Positions 1 to 13,037 of a DNA stretch of 64,000 nt are shown one piece after another. A program made the translations under genes and the position numbers. The notes under the pieces were generated by a model. It did no database searches. It was not told the DNA's origin and worked only from the letters and a program-made list of their open reading frames with translations. Within the stretch, counting starts at the first letter, position 1. Each line of letters begins with the position of its first letter. This DNA is from Patagioenas fasciata (taxonomy: Eukaryota > Chordata > Aves > Columbiformes > Columbidae), in NCBI RefSeq assembly GCF_037038585.1, contig NC_092523.1, positions 26,789,501-26,853,500 of the forward strand, given 5' to 3'.

Positions 1-3000
1 TGACTAAGGGGATGTTTATGCCATGGAAGGAGACATCAGAATTCCCTCGTAAGATTAGAAATAAATGTATGCGATAGGCATTAACACATTATGAAAGTGT
101 GTGCAAACTGATGAAAATTATAAGAATGTGCTCATGTATTTGTAGTATAATGTGAGAAGATTTTATGTCTTAATAATTTAAATGTGAAGAAAGAAGAGTG
201 AAACCTATGATATAACTTTTCAACTTGAAATTAAAACAAGATTAAGAGAAAACTACTTTTCTTAGTTGTAAATAATTTAATGTAGGCTACTTTTCTGAAA
301 GCTAGGCTATCTGTAAGGTGTTTGTAAAAGGCTGGAAAATTATAATATCTGAACTGGAAAATGTTTTCTATTTTCAGCCCCAAAGCTCTCCAGTTAATAG
401 TTTTCTTTGTCAGATTTTTGCCCTTTAGGCTGCTTGCACAGGCCTGAGTTTTGCAAGGTATCCTGGCTGCACAGTGAGCCTCAATGAATCAAGGACTCTG
501 ATTCAAGTACCTAAGAAGTATGAACTCCATTAATGACTGCTTCAGAACATGCTACCACTTCAAAGTACAAGTTATTTTGCTTCCCCTCCCACACCAGATG
601 ACATATCATAAAGCAAAACTGAAAAGCACTATCGATGAAAGCACCATTCTATATCTCTATGATTTTTTTTCCCATTAATTTACTGTTATTCCTGGGGGAC
701 AGCTGCCTAGATCACAGCCCTCCCTAGGAACAGTGCTGTCATGACTTCAAAAGTAGTCAGGAAGCTTTGAACTTTAGAAACAGTTATTTCCTTCTTAGGA
801 GACCATGAACAAAGATAAAGAAATAATAAATTATTTGAATCTATAGCACTTATATATATTACAGTCTCATACAAAATAAAAATTTTAATAGGGAATTCAA
901 CAGCAAGAACAGCTTAATCTACATACTCATACACTGAACAATGCATTTTAATTACACGTACACACACCCTTGCAATCTTCTTGGTTTAATCTTACATCTT
1001 TTCTCTGCTCTGAGTGGTACATTCAGGAAGGAAAAAAAAACCACCGTCTAGGAGGTTACCCTGGCTCAATATTTTGTCTCTTCATTCATCCTTTTCTGTC
1101 TTGAAGACTTGTCAGTACATTTGAACTTGGGCCAAAACTATGGTAAAGTGATTTTTTTTGTCAAAGCAATGTTATATCTACAGAATACCTCCTTTTTGTG
1201 AATTGATATAATCTCCTTTACCAAATTGAGATTTGTAATCCACAGTGACTTCTTATTTACTTGTTTTCCTGATGGGGGGATTCATTTAATCTCATTTTGA
1301 TGATCTAAGTGGTCAGGATCTATCTATGCTAATTATTTAGATCCCTTGAGAGACAACAGAAGGAGACAAACTTCTGTCAGGAAGGGGTTCAAGTTATAAA
1401 GATAGATATATAAGATCACTCTCCATTGACTGAAGGAACCTAGTTAGATTGTTGATGGCTGGTTTAGATTAGACAGTCTTTTTGGTGACTAAAGTTAAGA
1501 GAGACATATTCCATCCTAAATATAGATTTTTGCCACTTACGCTACATTAAACCGTCTGTGGTTGGAAGTGCAGAAGTCAGAAGCCATTGTCCGTGTGACC
1601 AGTCACATGGAAGATGCTTGACTCTGGTGACACAATAAATTTGTTGTTTTGTCACACACTGATCTATATTTACAAGTGCCACTATATCTGATCTTCTTCT
1701 TTGTGTTCAAGGACACTCTAACATTAGAGAGTGGGATATAAGGCGACAGCCTGACTCTCATGGAAACTCCACACCACCACTCCATAATAGCCAAGATGAA
1801 CAGCTAAATGGGCAATTTTTTCAGCTATTTTAGAGAAAATTAAAGGGAGATTTAGTGGGTAATTTCCCCATTTGTAGTCAGGCCTATTTGTACTGCCAAA
1901 CCAAGTATCCACTAAGAATGCAATTACAATTGCAATTTAATACACTGGATATATTATTTTCTCTTGTAAATTAGTTTTACATCTGTCCCAAAGATGGTAC
2001 ACAGTTTAAGACATTCCTGTTGTTCTTAAATCAGGACCACTCTGGTACCAACATCGAAGCCATGCACCAGAACACCACGCAGTATGCTCCGCATAGAGCA
2101 CGGACAAAATGTAGCAGGTTTCTCTCTATACATACCATGTATACAGATGTACCCGAAGCACTTCTGCTGCCTGGTTTATGGCAACTAATCTACTTTTTCT
2201 CACATCCTTCCTTGATCATATACTTATTTGTTTTTTATAAGATTTTTTATCCTCATAAAACAAAGGAAAATATTTTTTAAAACTTGATCTGGCATTCTTT
2301 CTAATTTTCAAAAGCTCATTTGGTCACACAGGGAGGTAGGTTGTGTGATCATATTTGCAAAATCATCTTCACCAGTACAGAATCATCCAAGTATGCAAAC
2401 TAACCCAAGGTGTATAATGCTAAAGGAGGACTCTGTGCTATTAATTGTAGGTGAGGGATGTGGGTGGAAATCAAACATAGTTCTATTTATGTTTGTTAGT
2501 TTTTCATATAGATATCTACAGAAAGATACATTTGAGAATCCAGCTCATTAATAGGGTTTTATTGGGTGGAATTTAACCTCTGGTAGACATTAAAATTAAA
2601 GTATTGACAGAAGTCTTCTTTATCAAGCTAGCTGACATTTTGTGGACATGTCTAGAGCTCTCTATCAATGGATTCTCAGTAAGACAGTACTATTTGGAGG
2701 TCTCACAGGAGAATCCATGTCCATGGGAGTATGTGTGTCTATTTATCTGCCACAAATCCAGGGTGTGAGTGTATGCATATGTATATATGCAAATGTGTTC
2801 TGATTCATTCTGAAAAAAAATTGAAATTTCAAATCAAGTGTTAAGAGCATCGAAATTAAGGCAGACCATATAAACTTGATTTTGTTCACTTCTTCTGCAG
2901 AATTATGACAATGACAAATACATAAATTACATCAGTCCAAGCATTCCAGGGACCTATAGTCAAAAATATACGAATGGTCTGAAGAGAGTAGTTGCCTAAA

Positions 3001-3845
3001 GGCAACAGTTAAGAATTTCTCAGGTCTAGGTTAGTGGCAAGTATCAATGTAAATGGATCTTCAGTGAGACAGAGAAGCAGAAGAATAAGACTGATAGAGC
3101 TTGGGTAAAAGATATTCCCAGACACACCTTTGATAAACCCTAAATTCTTCAGCATTGTCTACACACATGCCCACACACATTATGAAGTCATCAACTTATT
3201 GTATGGTAAAGACTTTGATACCTTGCAACAGCCTGAATAACTGTTATATTTTTCCCTTAACCTCCTAGATATTCTCTCATTACTTAGCAGTTTCAACAAA
3301 AATTTGACTAAAGAAACCATTAACATTAGTATGAGAAATTCTAGAGATTCATTAACAGCTTTACCATGTTTGATCTTCACTAATTTGTATCACTTTACTG
3401 GAGATGCTGAATGTGGATAAGGAACCTTTTTTTTTTGCATGTACTGACTGTTAAAATAGTGGTTCAACATTTTATTAACTGTAAGTATATGCTACTCTTC
3501 CTTATTCCTTTCTTTAGCATTGCTTGTGAGGTCTAAAAATTGTGTTAAATCTACCGCCATATGTTAGCATGGTAAATGTTTCATGTAAATCATCCTTATT
3601 GTTACATGTAATTACAAGGACATAAGAAAAAAACTGCTAGAAAATTAGATGAAATCCAAGTAATTCTCTGTTCTGGTGCAGAGAGAGGGATGACTAAAAA
3701 AAGGTGGCCCAAAGTAAGTAACTTGGGAAGTTCTATTACAAAAATTTCAAAAAAGGTTTCTAACAAAACAATAATATAATGTATACAAATATTATAATAT
3801 ATAATAATATATAAATATTCATCACACAAAAATAAAAAGTTCTAA
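1..3845. other. Non-coding AT-rich DNA, no gene seen
   Basis: No open frame here is longer than about 86 codons, and none shows a recognisable domain or a convincing splice context. The base composition is AT-rich with short A or T runs, for example around 661-669. An imperfect AT-rich stretch lies at 3775-3820 just before the first CR1 fragment. I see no transposon with recognisable ends and no RNA gene. It is best read as intergenic or intronic background. Confidence 0.6.
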
Positions 3846-3859
3846 GAGAGAGAGAGAGA
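3846..3859. repeat. Short (AG)n microsatellite
   Basis: Seven or so AG dinucleotides directly precede the 5'-truncated end of the CR1 fragment that follows. Confidence 0.7.
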
Positions 3860-3863
3860 CAGG

Positions 3864-4137
3864 CAGTTAGCAATAGGACAAGGGGGCATGGGCTTAAACT
3901 CTGCCAGGGGAAATTTAGGCTGGATATTAGAAAGAAATTCTTTACAGAGAGGGTGGTCAGGCATTGGAATGGCCTGCCCAGGGAGGTGGTGGACTCACCG
4001 TCCCTGGAGGTTTTTAAACTGAGATTGGACATGGCACTTAGTGTCATGATCTAGTAAATGGACTGGATTTGGAACAGGGATTGGACTTGATGGTCTCTGA
4101 GGTCTTTTCCAACCCAGTCGATTCTGTGATTCTGTGA
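3864..4137 (+). mobile_element. CR1 LINE, 5'-truncated 3' end
   Basis: This is the 3' end of a CR1 non-LTR retrotransposon in plus orientation. The sequence corresponds to the last part of the CR1 ORF2 protein, with the 'GCCTGCCCAGGGAGGTGGTGG' region at about 3973-3993, followed by a short 3' UTR. It ends in two copies of the 8-bp tail unit ATTCTGTG at about 4121-4137, which is how CR1 elements finish. Only about 270 bp remain, which is typical because CR1 copies are usually cut short at the 5' end. The coding part is broken, so the copy is dead. Its tail unit differs from those of the minus-strand copies at 16561 and 33727, so it probably belongs to another CR1 subfamily. Confidence 0.9.
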
Positions 4138-6920
4138 CCTCAAGACATCTTTTTGCCTTACTAATTTTGGGGAATTCTTCTGAAAATCCCACAAAAGTTT
4201 GTAAAGAGAATGGAAACTATATACAAACACAGAGTTCTGATACTAACACATTGCATATTTATTTGGTTTAAATACATAATTTTTTTTCTTTTTTGGTGCA
4301 AAGCCCCTAAGATAAACTATACATGCTGTATTTATAATTACAATCTATCTTATTCTGTATTGACACATTATTTCATCTTTCATACACTGCAGTATACCAA
4401 TTATTTTTTAATAACCCCTTATCACAAATAAAACTGATTTTTCTTCACTTAGTCTAGTATAAACATCAGCTACATTTTCTTATGAGTTACATGAACCTGA
4501 AAGAACCTCCTGGACTTCTTCCAAGAAGCAAGGACATAAGCAAAGAAAGCATAAAAATCTATAAAAACATGTTCATCATGTATTTCAATTCTTCCAAGGA
4601 CATGCAAAAGAAACTAGTCATCTGAGTTTATTTTTATCTAGGGCAGAGCTAAGTTTCCACCTCATTGAAGGCAATGGTAAGTTTCTGTGGACTCCAGTGA
4701 CAGCAGGATTTTTCCCATATATCTCGGAGTTCTATCTGAAAGTCTTCTGTCCACTCAAAGGCAGTGTGAAAAAGTTATTCAAATGTACACTTACAAAGAG
4801 ACAGAAATCACTTCACAATGGCTGCTTATCGTAGAATTTTTTCAACACAAATAGCAAGGAATTATTCTATACTATAGAAAGGGTTTTTTTTTCTTTCTAG
4901 TGATGTGCAAATAAATTCAGAAACATAAATTGTGTTGCCTTCTGAAATGACATTGCTTGTTTGGAAAATGACCTTGCAGTCTTCGAGGATTTATTTCTAC
5001 AAGTTACTGACTCTCCCCCCACACTGACTCACATGGTTGCCATTAGGATGAAAAAACAGTCACAGAGGTTTAAAATTCCCTGATCCTAACAAAGGCAGTT
5101 TTAACTGGGATGGAGGTAATTATGCAGAAGGTGGTGTACTTGATCCACTGTTGAAGATATGGCACACAAAAACATCAAAGGTTTTGGTGTTTGGACAGGT
5201 ATTAGAATTTTCTAAGTCTCTTTGGACAGAGTAACTAAATTTTACCATTTTGAAAGTACACAGAGTAACCTTTGCTAGCTGATTAGTAGCTTATTTTCAA
5301 ATCCAGTTGGAAAATGAAACAGAGTTTTGTCCTGTATGTATGTTCCTTCTGTGTTGTAGATGAATTTCTGCAATGGTTATATTAAAGGATGAATCCTTCA
5401 AACTTCTGTGGCATGGTGTTCTACTCACACTTCTTTTATTACTGCAAACTTACCCTAAAGAGTTTTATAATAATTTCTTCTTCAAAGAGCAGGAAGTTGA
5501 ATTGTGTCTAAGAAAACCATTGTCTAGGCTGAGGTCTAAAGAATGCTAATAGGAGCAGAGCAGAGTAATCCTACCAGTGGCATCACCAAAAGCAAGATTT
5601 TAAACAGTGAAAGGGAAGTCAGGATTTTTAACTTACTAGTAGCCTCTAACCCCTTTTAGGATTTCGCATTTAACCATGGAACGGTGTCAATCAATGACTG
5701 GGTCTCCTATATGTTACACATACACTCCTGCCTGGCAAGACTGAATCTAAAAGCTAAAGCTCTTGTCTTGCACATGTGAATTCTGGGTCTGATTGTTGGC
5801 AGTTATGAAACCATTGTTCAAAATTCCACTAATAATTCAAAACATACCATTTATTTGCAGCAAGCAGCCCACAGGAAAGAGTTCCTGAATCGCTTTTGTA
5901 ACTTTCCATGAAGCACACCTGACTTTGCCAGGAGATAACATAATGAGATAAATTTCAGTGGCTATGGCTTTTCAATTCCTCTTTATTTCTAGAATGAGAT
6001 TTCAATATCCTCTAATTCTGCTCCCAGAAAGGTGCTGCTATGTGATTGAGCTTTAAGTCTGGAAATTCAGAAATAACTTGCATATATCACCTCTGGTTTC
6101 AGAGATGCTGCTACCTTGATTTATTCTTTTAGGTGAAAATGTAGTCCTAGTCACTGAAGAAGCCTGTTCTGGTTTTGCTAACTACAACCTCAGGCAACAT
6201 CAGTCTGAAAAGATATCATCACCACTGTTCAGACATCTGAATTCTCCAAGCAATTCAAACCAAAGTTCCCTTGATATAACTGTGTATGCTGCTGTGGGAG
6301 AGAGAAACAGCAAAGGATTCTCTTACTGCCTTTGCAGAAGAGCTGGCAGTGATGGCTCACTTGCTTCCCAATCGGCTATGAATAAGTTCACTTCCATAAG
6401 GTGGCTGAAGTGGAAAGATATACATAAAATATGTTCTGGGAACAAGGTGTATGTCAGACAAGGCTGCAAAAAGCTAAACTTTGTTTCTCAGTAGTCTTAT
6501 GATAATGTACATTGAAAGAGTGTTACAGGCAGTCTTGTGTCAGGCAGCTCTGAAACTGGTCCAGGAAAAGTTTACAGCACCTCAGCCCAAGGGGAGAGAA
6601 GACAATGAGGACCAGAATTTCTGGCCCACACAAGGGCAGACTGATTCTGACTGTACCATGCTGAAAATATGGGTAAAGCCATACAAAGTACATCCTTCAA
6701 AATGAAATTCTTTACCTGTAAAAAACAGAATTTCTTGCAAAATGCCAGTAGTATTAGAATAGGCATTCTCTGTAGAGGAGCAGCAAATGGCTTTCTGTAA
6801 TTTCCTGGATCAAGCAAATATGAAGGCAGAATTATAAAACTTAGATAAACTTGTAATGAAGTCTTTCCATACAAAAGAAGGTTCTGAGCAAGATTTGATA
6901 ATACAAAAACCTGTATTAAT
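4138..6920. other. Non-coding DNA, no gene seen
   Basis: The stretch is AT-rich. Open frames of 70-75 codons (for example 4210-4431 and 6282-6705) show no domain and no splice-site support. No repeat with recognisable termini was found. Confidence 0.55.
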
Positions 6921-7050
6921 AGTGTGTGTGTGTATACATATATATATAAACAAAACAAAACAAAACAAAACAAAACAAAGCAAACACAAAACAAACACAA
7001 AAACCTGGCCAAAAGGATACTATTATTGTACCAAAAAAAAAAAAAAAAAA
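6921..7050. repeat. Compound low-complexity block: (GT)n, (TA)n, (CAAAA)n, poly-A
   Basis: A (GT)n run at 6922-6933 passes into alternating TA at about 6937-6948. A (CAAAA)n array follows from 6950 to about 6978, decaying to about 7003, and then an 18-A run at 7033-7050. A 171-codon minus-strand frame that crosses this block is an artefact of the repeat translating without stops. Confidence 0.85.
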
Positions 7051-10000
7051 GAAAAGAAACGTGCATTTGATGCTTTGTCAATGTCATTTTTTACCAAGCT
7101 CAATATATCACTGTTAGCCATTTAGGATGAGGGGAACAGTAATCTTGGATGTGATGTATATGCAAATACATCTGTGAATTCAGCCATTGCTCCATGAAGC
7201 TCAGGTATCTATCCCCAGTGGATATACTTTTTCATAAATTTTGGAAAGCATAAACATTTGTTCTTTTTTTTATTTTTTTTTTAATGTTTATTTCTTAGCT
7301 TTTCATTAAATATTTATTGAAACAAAGATGTAAGTATTGAGTTCAGTAACAGATTTTCTCTTGACTTATTTCAAGGTCATTTGAATTTTTTTGAGCAAAG
7401 AGTTTGGCTCATGAGAAACTAGTCCATAAGATATAATACCATCTCCAGGAACACTGATGTACTTCAGTTATTGAAGGTGTATTATGATCTGCATAGATTT
7501 CCTCCTTAAATGTTGATATGCTTATCATATAATCAGAAGTAATGACCTAAATTCAAATTTATCAAAGACACATGGTTACTAAGTACTTTACTATAAACCA
7601 CACTGATTATGTTTTGCTCATTTTCAGGTATCAGATATGAGTTTTCAACTAATTATTTCAGAGTTTGCTGGGTGAAATGCAAAATACATGAAGGCAATGA
7701 AAATGATAATGTTATTTATATTGAGACTGAGCAGGGGTGGGATGCAAATAATTTTACAAACATGTGGCATACACAAGATGTCTTCCAATCAGAGTCTGAT
7801 CTTTTCAGGCAAGCTTCTGGTGAATTTATTTTTAATCTATTTGGCTTTTTAATTCAGACCTGAATGCAATTTGTCTAATTTTATGCAATTAACCGAGATG
7901 CTTATGTTAGGATTACAACCACATCCTTTAACATTCAGTGGAAAAAATAAACACCTCTAGACAACATCTTACGTCATCAGACTACACAATATTACTTTAG
8001 ACATGTTGCTTCCTCTCTTTTCCTAGCAATGGAGGCAATCTGAGGAGATCATATTCCTATCTCCTTGGTTCTTCACTGCAGTGGGATTATTCCAGGCTCT
8101 GCATAGAAGTGGGAGCTTGTCCAAGCTTAATGGAGCATGGCCAAAAATAACATTAAATTAAATATATTGAGTCTAAAATTCAATTTCCTTGAAATGAATA
8201 AATTTATTTTGGTTTGTGATTTGCACATACATCATTCTGAAAACCATTCTTGAGTCAGAAATGTCCCAAGCTATGTTGTAATTGTTACTTTGGTAACGAT
8301 TAAAGTTACAACTCACTTTTGCCATATTCCTTCTCTTTACCACATTTCATGGAAGCTCTTGTCATTGGATTGCATAGTAAATATCAGGTAGTGGCAGTTT
8401 AACTATATGATAATGACTTTAAATACTACAAAGTAAACAGAACCAGTGTTAGTTACATAGTATTATTCTTGGCCCAGCTGAGCATTACACCAAGTAATGC
8501 GCAGGAACATGCAGTTACCTTATCACATTTTCATTTGCTTTCTTTCTGCTGTATCAAGAGAGGAATTCAAAATTACCTTCTGGACTTCCAAATTCTTCAT
8601 GGTCTCTTTACACTTTTGCTTCTTGCTTCCCCAGTGTCTCACTCTTCTTATGAAAGCCAGAGAAACTGCTCCGTCCTCTCTATTTGATTGCATACATCAG
8701 GATAAGACATTGGCTTTTCTATCTTTTCACATTAACATTTACAAATAGAAACATTTGCATTTCTTATTTTTAAGTAACCATCCAAGTATAAACCAAGCAC
8801 TGCTGAAATTCATGCTCTGAGAAGAAAGAGAACCATAAAAGATGTTGCCTTTTGGAATAAGAGGGTAAATAGTGCTGTGTAGAGACTTCTGCACCTTCAT
8901 AGGAAGAGATTAACACTTTCCTCCCAACATTTCTGGTAATGTGGGGCTTGAGACCATTTTTCTTCCAGCTATACCTAGGATTTTCACAGCTCATTGTCAA
9001 GGTATAAAACTGCCTCTTTGTTCTACTTTCCCCTGCTTATCCAGTTCTCTTTCATCTGTTTAAGCCAAATTTCTTCCCACTAGTATTTTGTCTCATATGT
9101 TCTTATCTTTTCTACTCCTTATCTGATAGATAAGTATATGATGCCTGAGGCAAACAATTCAATAACTGATGTAGAAGAATAATGAAACCAACAACAAAAA
9201 AACCTTGAGCATGCTTCATTTAAAACAAACAAACAAACAAAACTCCAGAAACTCACCTTCCTCCCCAAAACCAGCTTTGCTACCTGTGCTTGTGCTCTCA
9301 TTCTGTTCTCCATACCTGTCCCATAATGTTCACCCAAATCTCCCTTTGCTCCTCCTTACTTGAAAAGGTTGTGCAATATTAAGGGTCCTTGCAGGAAAAA
9401 GTAGTGGAAACAGACACAGTAAATAGGTAGAGAAGCTGAACAAGACCACCTCAATTAATCTTTTTTTAGGTCTCTGCACCAGTACTAGCTCTTACATGGC
9501 TACCATATCTCATCTGGCTTATTGAAAAACTAACAATAAATCATGACGAAGAGTAGCAAAAAGATTACTATACACAAAAGCAATTTATGTTTCATAGTTA
9601 AGGTTCAGAAGCAATAAGTGAATAGTGGTCAGAGAATCAAGAAGCAGGAAAACTCTACAATGAAAGATTTATCCTTCTGATATTGTTCCTGGCACTGAAT
9701 TCACAGGTAGAATCTTAGAAGACAGAGTTTGATTTTACTTCTAATTCACCTTTGAACATACTCCCATAACAAAGGAAGACAAAGAAAAATATGAGCTTCA
9801 TTGTCCCTACAGTAGTGTAAAACTATCAAAACTTGCAATGAAAGCTATTAGCATCAGTTAGTCAGGATGGCCTCCAGTAAAATGTAAGATGGACTCCTTA
9901 TACAACTGCATAGACACCACATCTCTGACCTTTGAAAGAGAGACAGGTGTTCTTACATCTCATACAAGTTTTTTTCTTCAAGAGGCCATGTGGCTTTTTT

Positions 10001-12930
10001 CCAATCTTCAACAACACTACAACTTAAAACAGAAAGACAATAAAACAAGTTACTGTTCCTAATACACTATGGGGAATATTCAAACACTGCTATGTTTGAA
10101 TCAGTTTGGAACTCGTTTGCTTGTTTTCCATGCCACTGATCCCGAGAGATATTATTACAACAAGGCAGCTTCACCTTCTCCCTGAACACTGACTTCTTGG
10201 AACAAATCCCTTTCCACAGAAAGGAGCTGCATATCTTGGGCTACAGCTCAAGAAGAGCAATGAACCAGCATGATATAGGAAAGCCAAAAGCACAGAGCAA
10301 GACACCTGAGGAAGCTATAAATTATCTCCTCTCTTGCCATGACTGAGAAATGTGGCCAGCCAAGAGGGGACAGATATATTCCCACAGTGGTTTAGCTCAC
10401 ACTGGTTATTTCCATGTGGGAAGTTACCAGGCACTTAAGTAAACTCTGCTCAATACGAGGAAGGTCAACAATCTCTGAGGAAGGTTTTATAGGTTTCACA
10501 CCTAAAACTCAGAATCACTGTCAATAGAAAGTCAACTGTTTCTATATTCTTCACTACTCCATCATGTTGCGTTTTAAAAGGTTCAGAAATCCAAATCCCA
10601 TCAGTTCCTTCAGGAACTGAGGGCTGAGGGGTTTCTGTGATGTTTCTGGCATTTTTTCCTTGCTGACATTTTTCTTTCCGTTTAAGTAGGAATGGCAATT
10701 GCTGAATTACTTCACTACAATATGTATACACTCATTTGAAGCTCATTTCCATTCCCATTAACAAGTTTTTCAACACCCTTAAGTAGCAGGAAAGAAAATA
10801 TTTTCAGCTATTAACAAATACAGCATTTAATGACATTATAACCCTGCCTGATCAGAGCGTTTTACTAGATATTGGATTGCTTGTTGAAAGTCAATTTTAC
10901 AACAAAATAAGCATCGTCATGACATAAATTTCACTGGTTTAGTTTTCAGATGTAACTATATACCATATTACTCCTCAGGGGTGAAAAACATAATGTGTGC
11001 AAATGAATTTAGATACACAAGAACTGTTTTCCCAGTGATGATATAATTAAGCCTATAAAAGACTGCCTATACGCAACAGCTACTGTGGGAGCCCTTCGCC
11101 TGCTCTTATATACACAGCAATTGTATTTTGTTTTTCTTGGATTGCTGTAACACTTATTTGTCTTTTTGCAAAGCAAACGATGTCTAAAAAAGTTTCCAAA
11201 AGACTGAGAAAAACAATAATTAGACCACTCTGACTCAAATTTTGCACTAGAGAAAAATAAGCATTGCTGAATCAAAATATTTCCTATTTGTTTGATATGT
11301 GTACTTGTTTTCCATATGCACCTATGTACGTCATGGGAACAAAGTGAATAGTTTTAACATTTTGGTTTTCAGTTCTTTTCCGAGATGATCACCTGGTGTC
11401 TGAAACAAGTGCCTACAAGAGCCACTCTAGTTCCTGAACAAAATATGGATCCACTTTGGCTTCACTTGGGATTAAGACAGTACCAAGTAGGCGCAGTGCA
11501 ATATTTTTTCTTGTATCCAGGGAGGCTTCACTGCACTGCTTTTTTTTTACTGCTACCAAAGTAGTTGACTAAGTGCTGCAATTACGGGCACCATTCAACT
11601 TTCTGTCCTCTGTTCACCTCAGAAAGCAGAAGATGAGTAATTGTGGCTTTATAGCAACAGGTCAGACAGAGACTGAGCACTGTTGAGCAGTGTAAGCATG
11701 AGAATAGAAGGGAATAAAGATACTCAAGCACTAAGAGCTGAACTCCATTACAGAAATAAAATCTTAGCTGCTTTAAAATACATTTTGGAATTCATGCCTA
11801 GGAATGTATAAAACCAGTCCTTTAAGCAGGGAAGAGTATATAAATATTAATAACTTGAATTTCAGTCTGTAGTATGAAGTGGAGAGCTATTTAAATAGAT
11901 ATTTGGAGCCACTTTGTACTCATGTAAAATTTGACAGATTTCTCTGGGAATTTTGGTTCACTTAAAAATATAGATAGACTTTCTGAAGCAGAAGAAAAGG
12001 AGATTATTTCCCTTCAGTCACGTGAGCTATGCAAGTACAATAGTCAGTAGTCATGGCTGGTCAAAAAATTCCTGTTGAACTTCTTCACCAGTGCAAAACT
12101 GCATTTTTGGTATAAATATCTTCTTTCAACAGATATGTTGCTACTCTGTTAGAAAGCCAAGTATCTGAGAAATGAAAACGGTAAAATTTTGAATGAGAAT
12201 ATGGAATATTTTCTCTGAAAGACAAAATATTGCGGCTCAAATAATGCTATCTTCTGCTGTGAGTTATGCTCTTTAATTGACTTATATCTCATAAATCACA
12301 TCACATATCCCCTACCTTCATTAAGAGAAGATAGAGATTAATTACATGAGAAGAATTCAGCTGGAGACCCCATCAAAACAGCAGACTGGGATTGTGAACA
12401 CTGAGCAACAATTATAACAATACACTCATTTGGCATGTGGCACCATTTTGAAGTGAATACTTTCACATCTTCCAGTTACTAAAAAAATGAACTTTTTCTC
12501 TTTAGAAGTGAAAAGTTTCAAGGAACACTGAAATCTGTTCTGGTATTTACCACATCCTTGTCTTTGAGTCTCTGTTTTATGTAATACACATGTTCACAGT
12601 GCATCACCTCGCACAGTATGTAATCTGTGTTTCATTTAGAAGAATATTCCCTATTACTAGTTGAACTATCAACTCCAATGTCTTTGGAGCTTTGCTTTGC
12701 TTTCATTCGAGATGCTTTGGGAACCTCCTAGGTTAAATTTGCTGGTGTTCTAAGTCTCAGATTAGAACCATATCACAGCAGTTAAACAGAGGCACTTTCA
12801 GAGCCAGTACCGTGAGTAAAATAGCTGTGTAATATGTTGTCAAGAAAAAAAAAATGAAGGCTGTTTGGTTGTCATCAATTTAATACAATCTCATTGCTTA
12901 TAAATCACTGCTGTTCCTTGCAAAAAAACT
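7051..12930. other. Non-coding DNA with small A-rich repeats
   Basis: There is no supported gene. A short (AAAC)n run sits at 9222-9241. The 84-codon plus-strand frame at 7609-7863 begins just before a possible splice acceptor (TTTTCAG at about 7621) but has no recognisable domain and no convincing donor at its end, so I do not call it an exon. The rest is plain AT-rich sequence. Confidence 0.5.
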
Positions 12931-13037
12931 CCAAAACCCCCAAAACCAACCAACCAACCAAACACAAACAACAACAACAAACAAAACAAAGCAAAACAAA
13001 ACAAAACAAAACAAAACAAACAAAAAAAACCCCAAAA
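12931..13037. repeat. C/A-rich low complexity: (CCAA)n then (CAAAA)n
   Basis: The block runs from CCAA repeats (about 12946-12960) through ACA repeats into a (CAAAA)n array at about 12991-13020. It lacks flanking duplications that would mark a retroposed tail. Confidence 0.85.

Noticed and set aside
6572..7087. 171-codon minus-strand frame
   Set aside because: It crosses (GT)n, (CAAAA)n and poly-A repeats that translate into Phe, Leu, Cys and Val runs. There is no domain or conserved start.
7609..7863. Possible exon after a TTTTCAG acceptor
   Set aside because: The acceptor-like sequence is common, the end has no GT donor at a suitable place, and the peptide matches no family I know.
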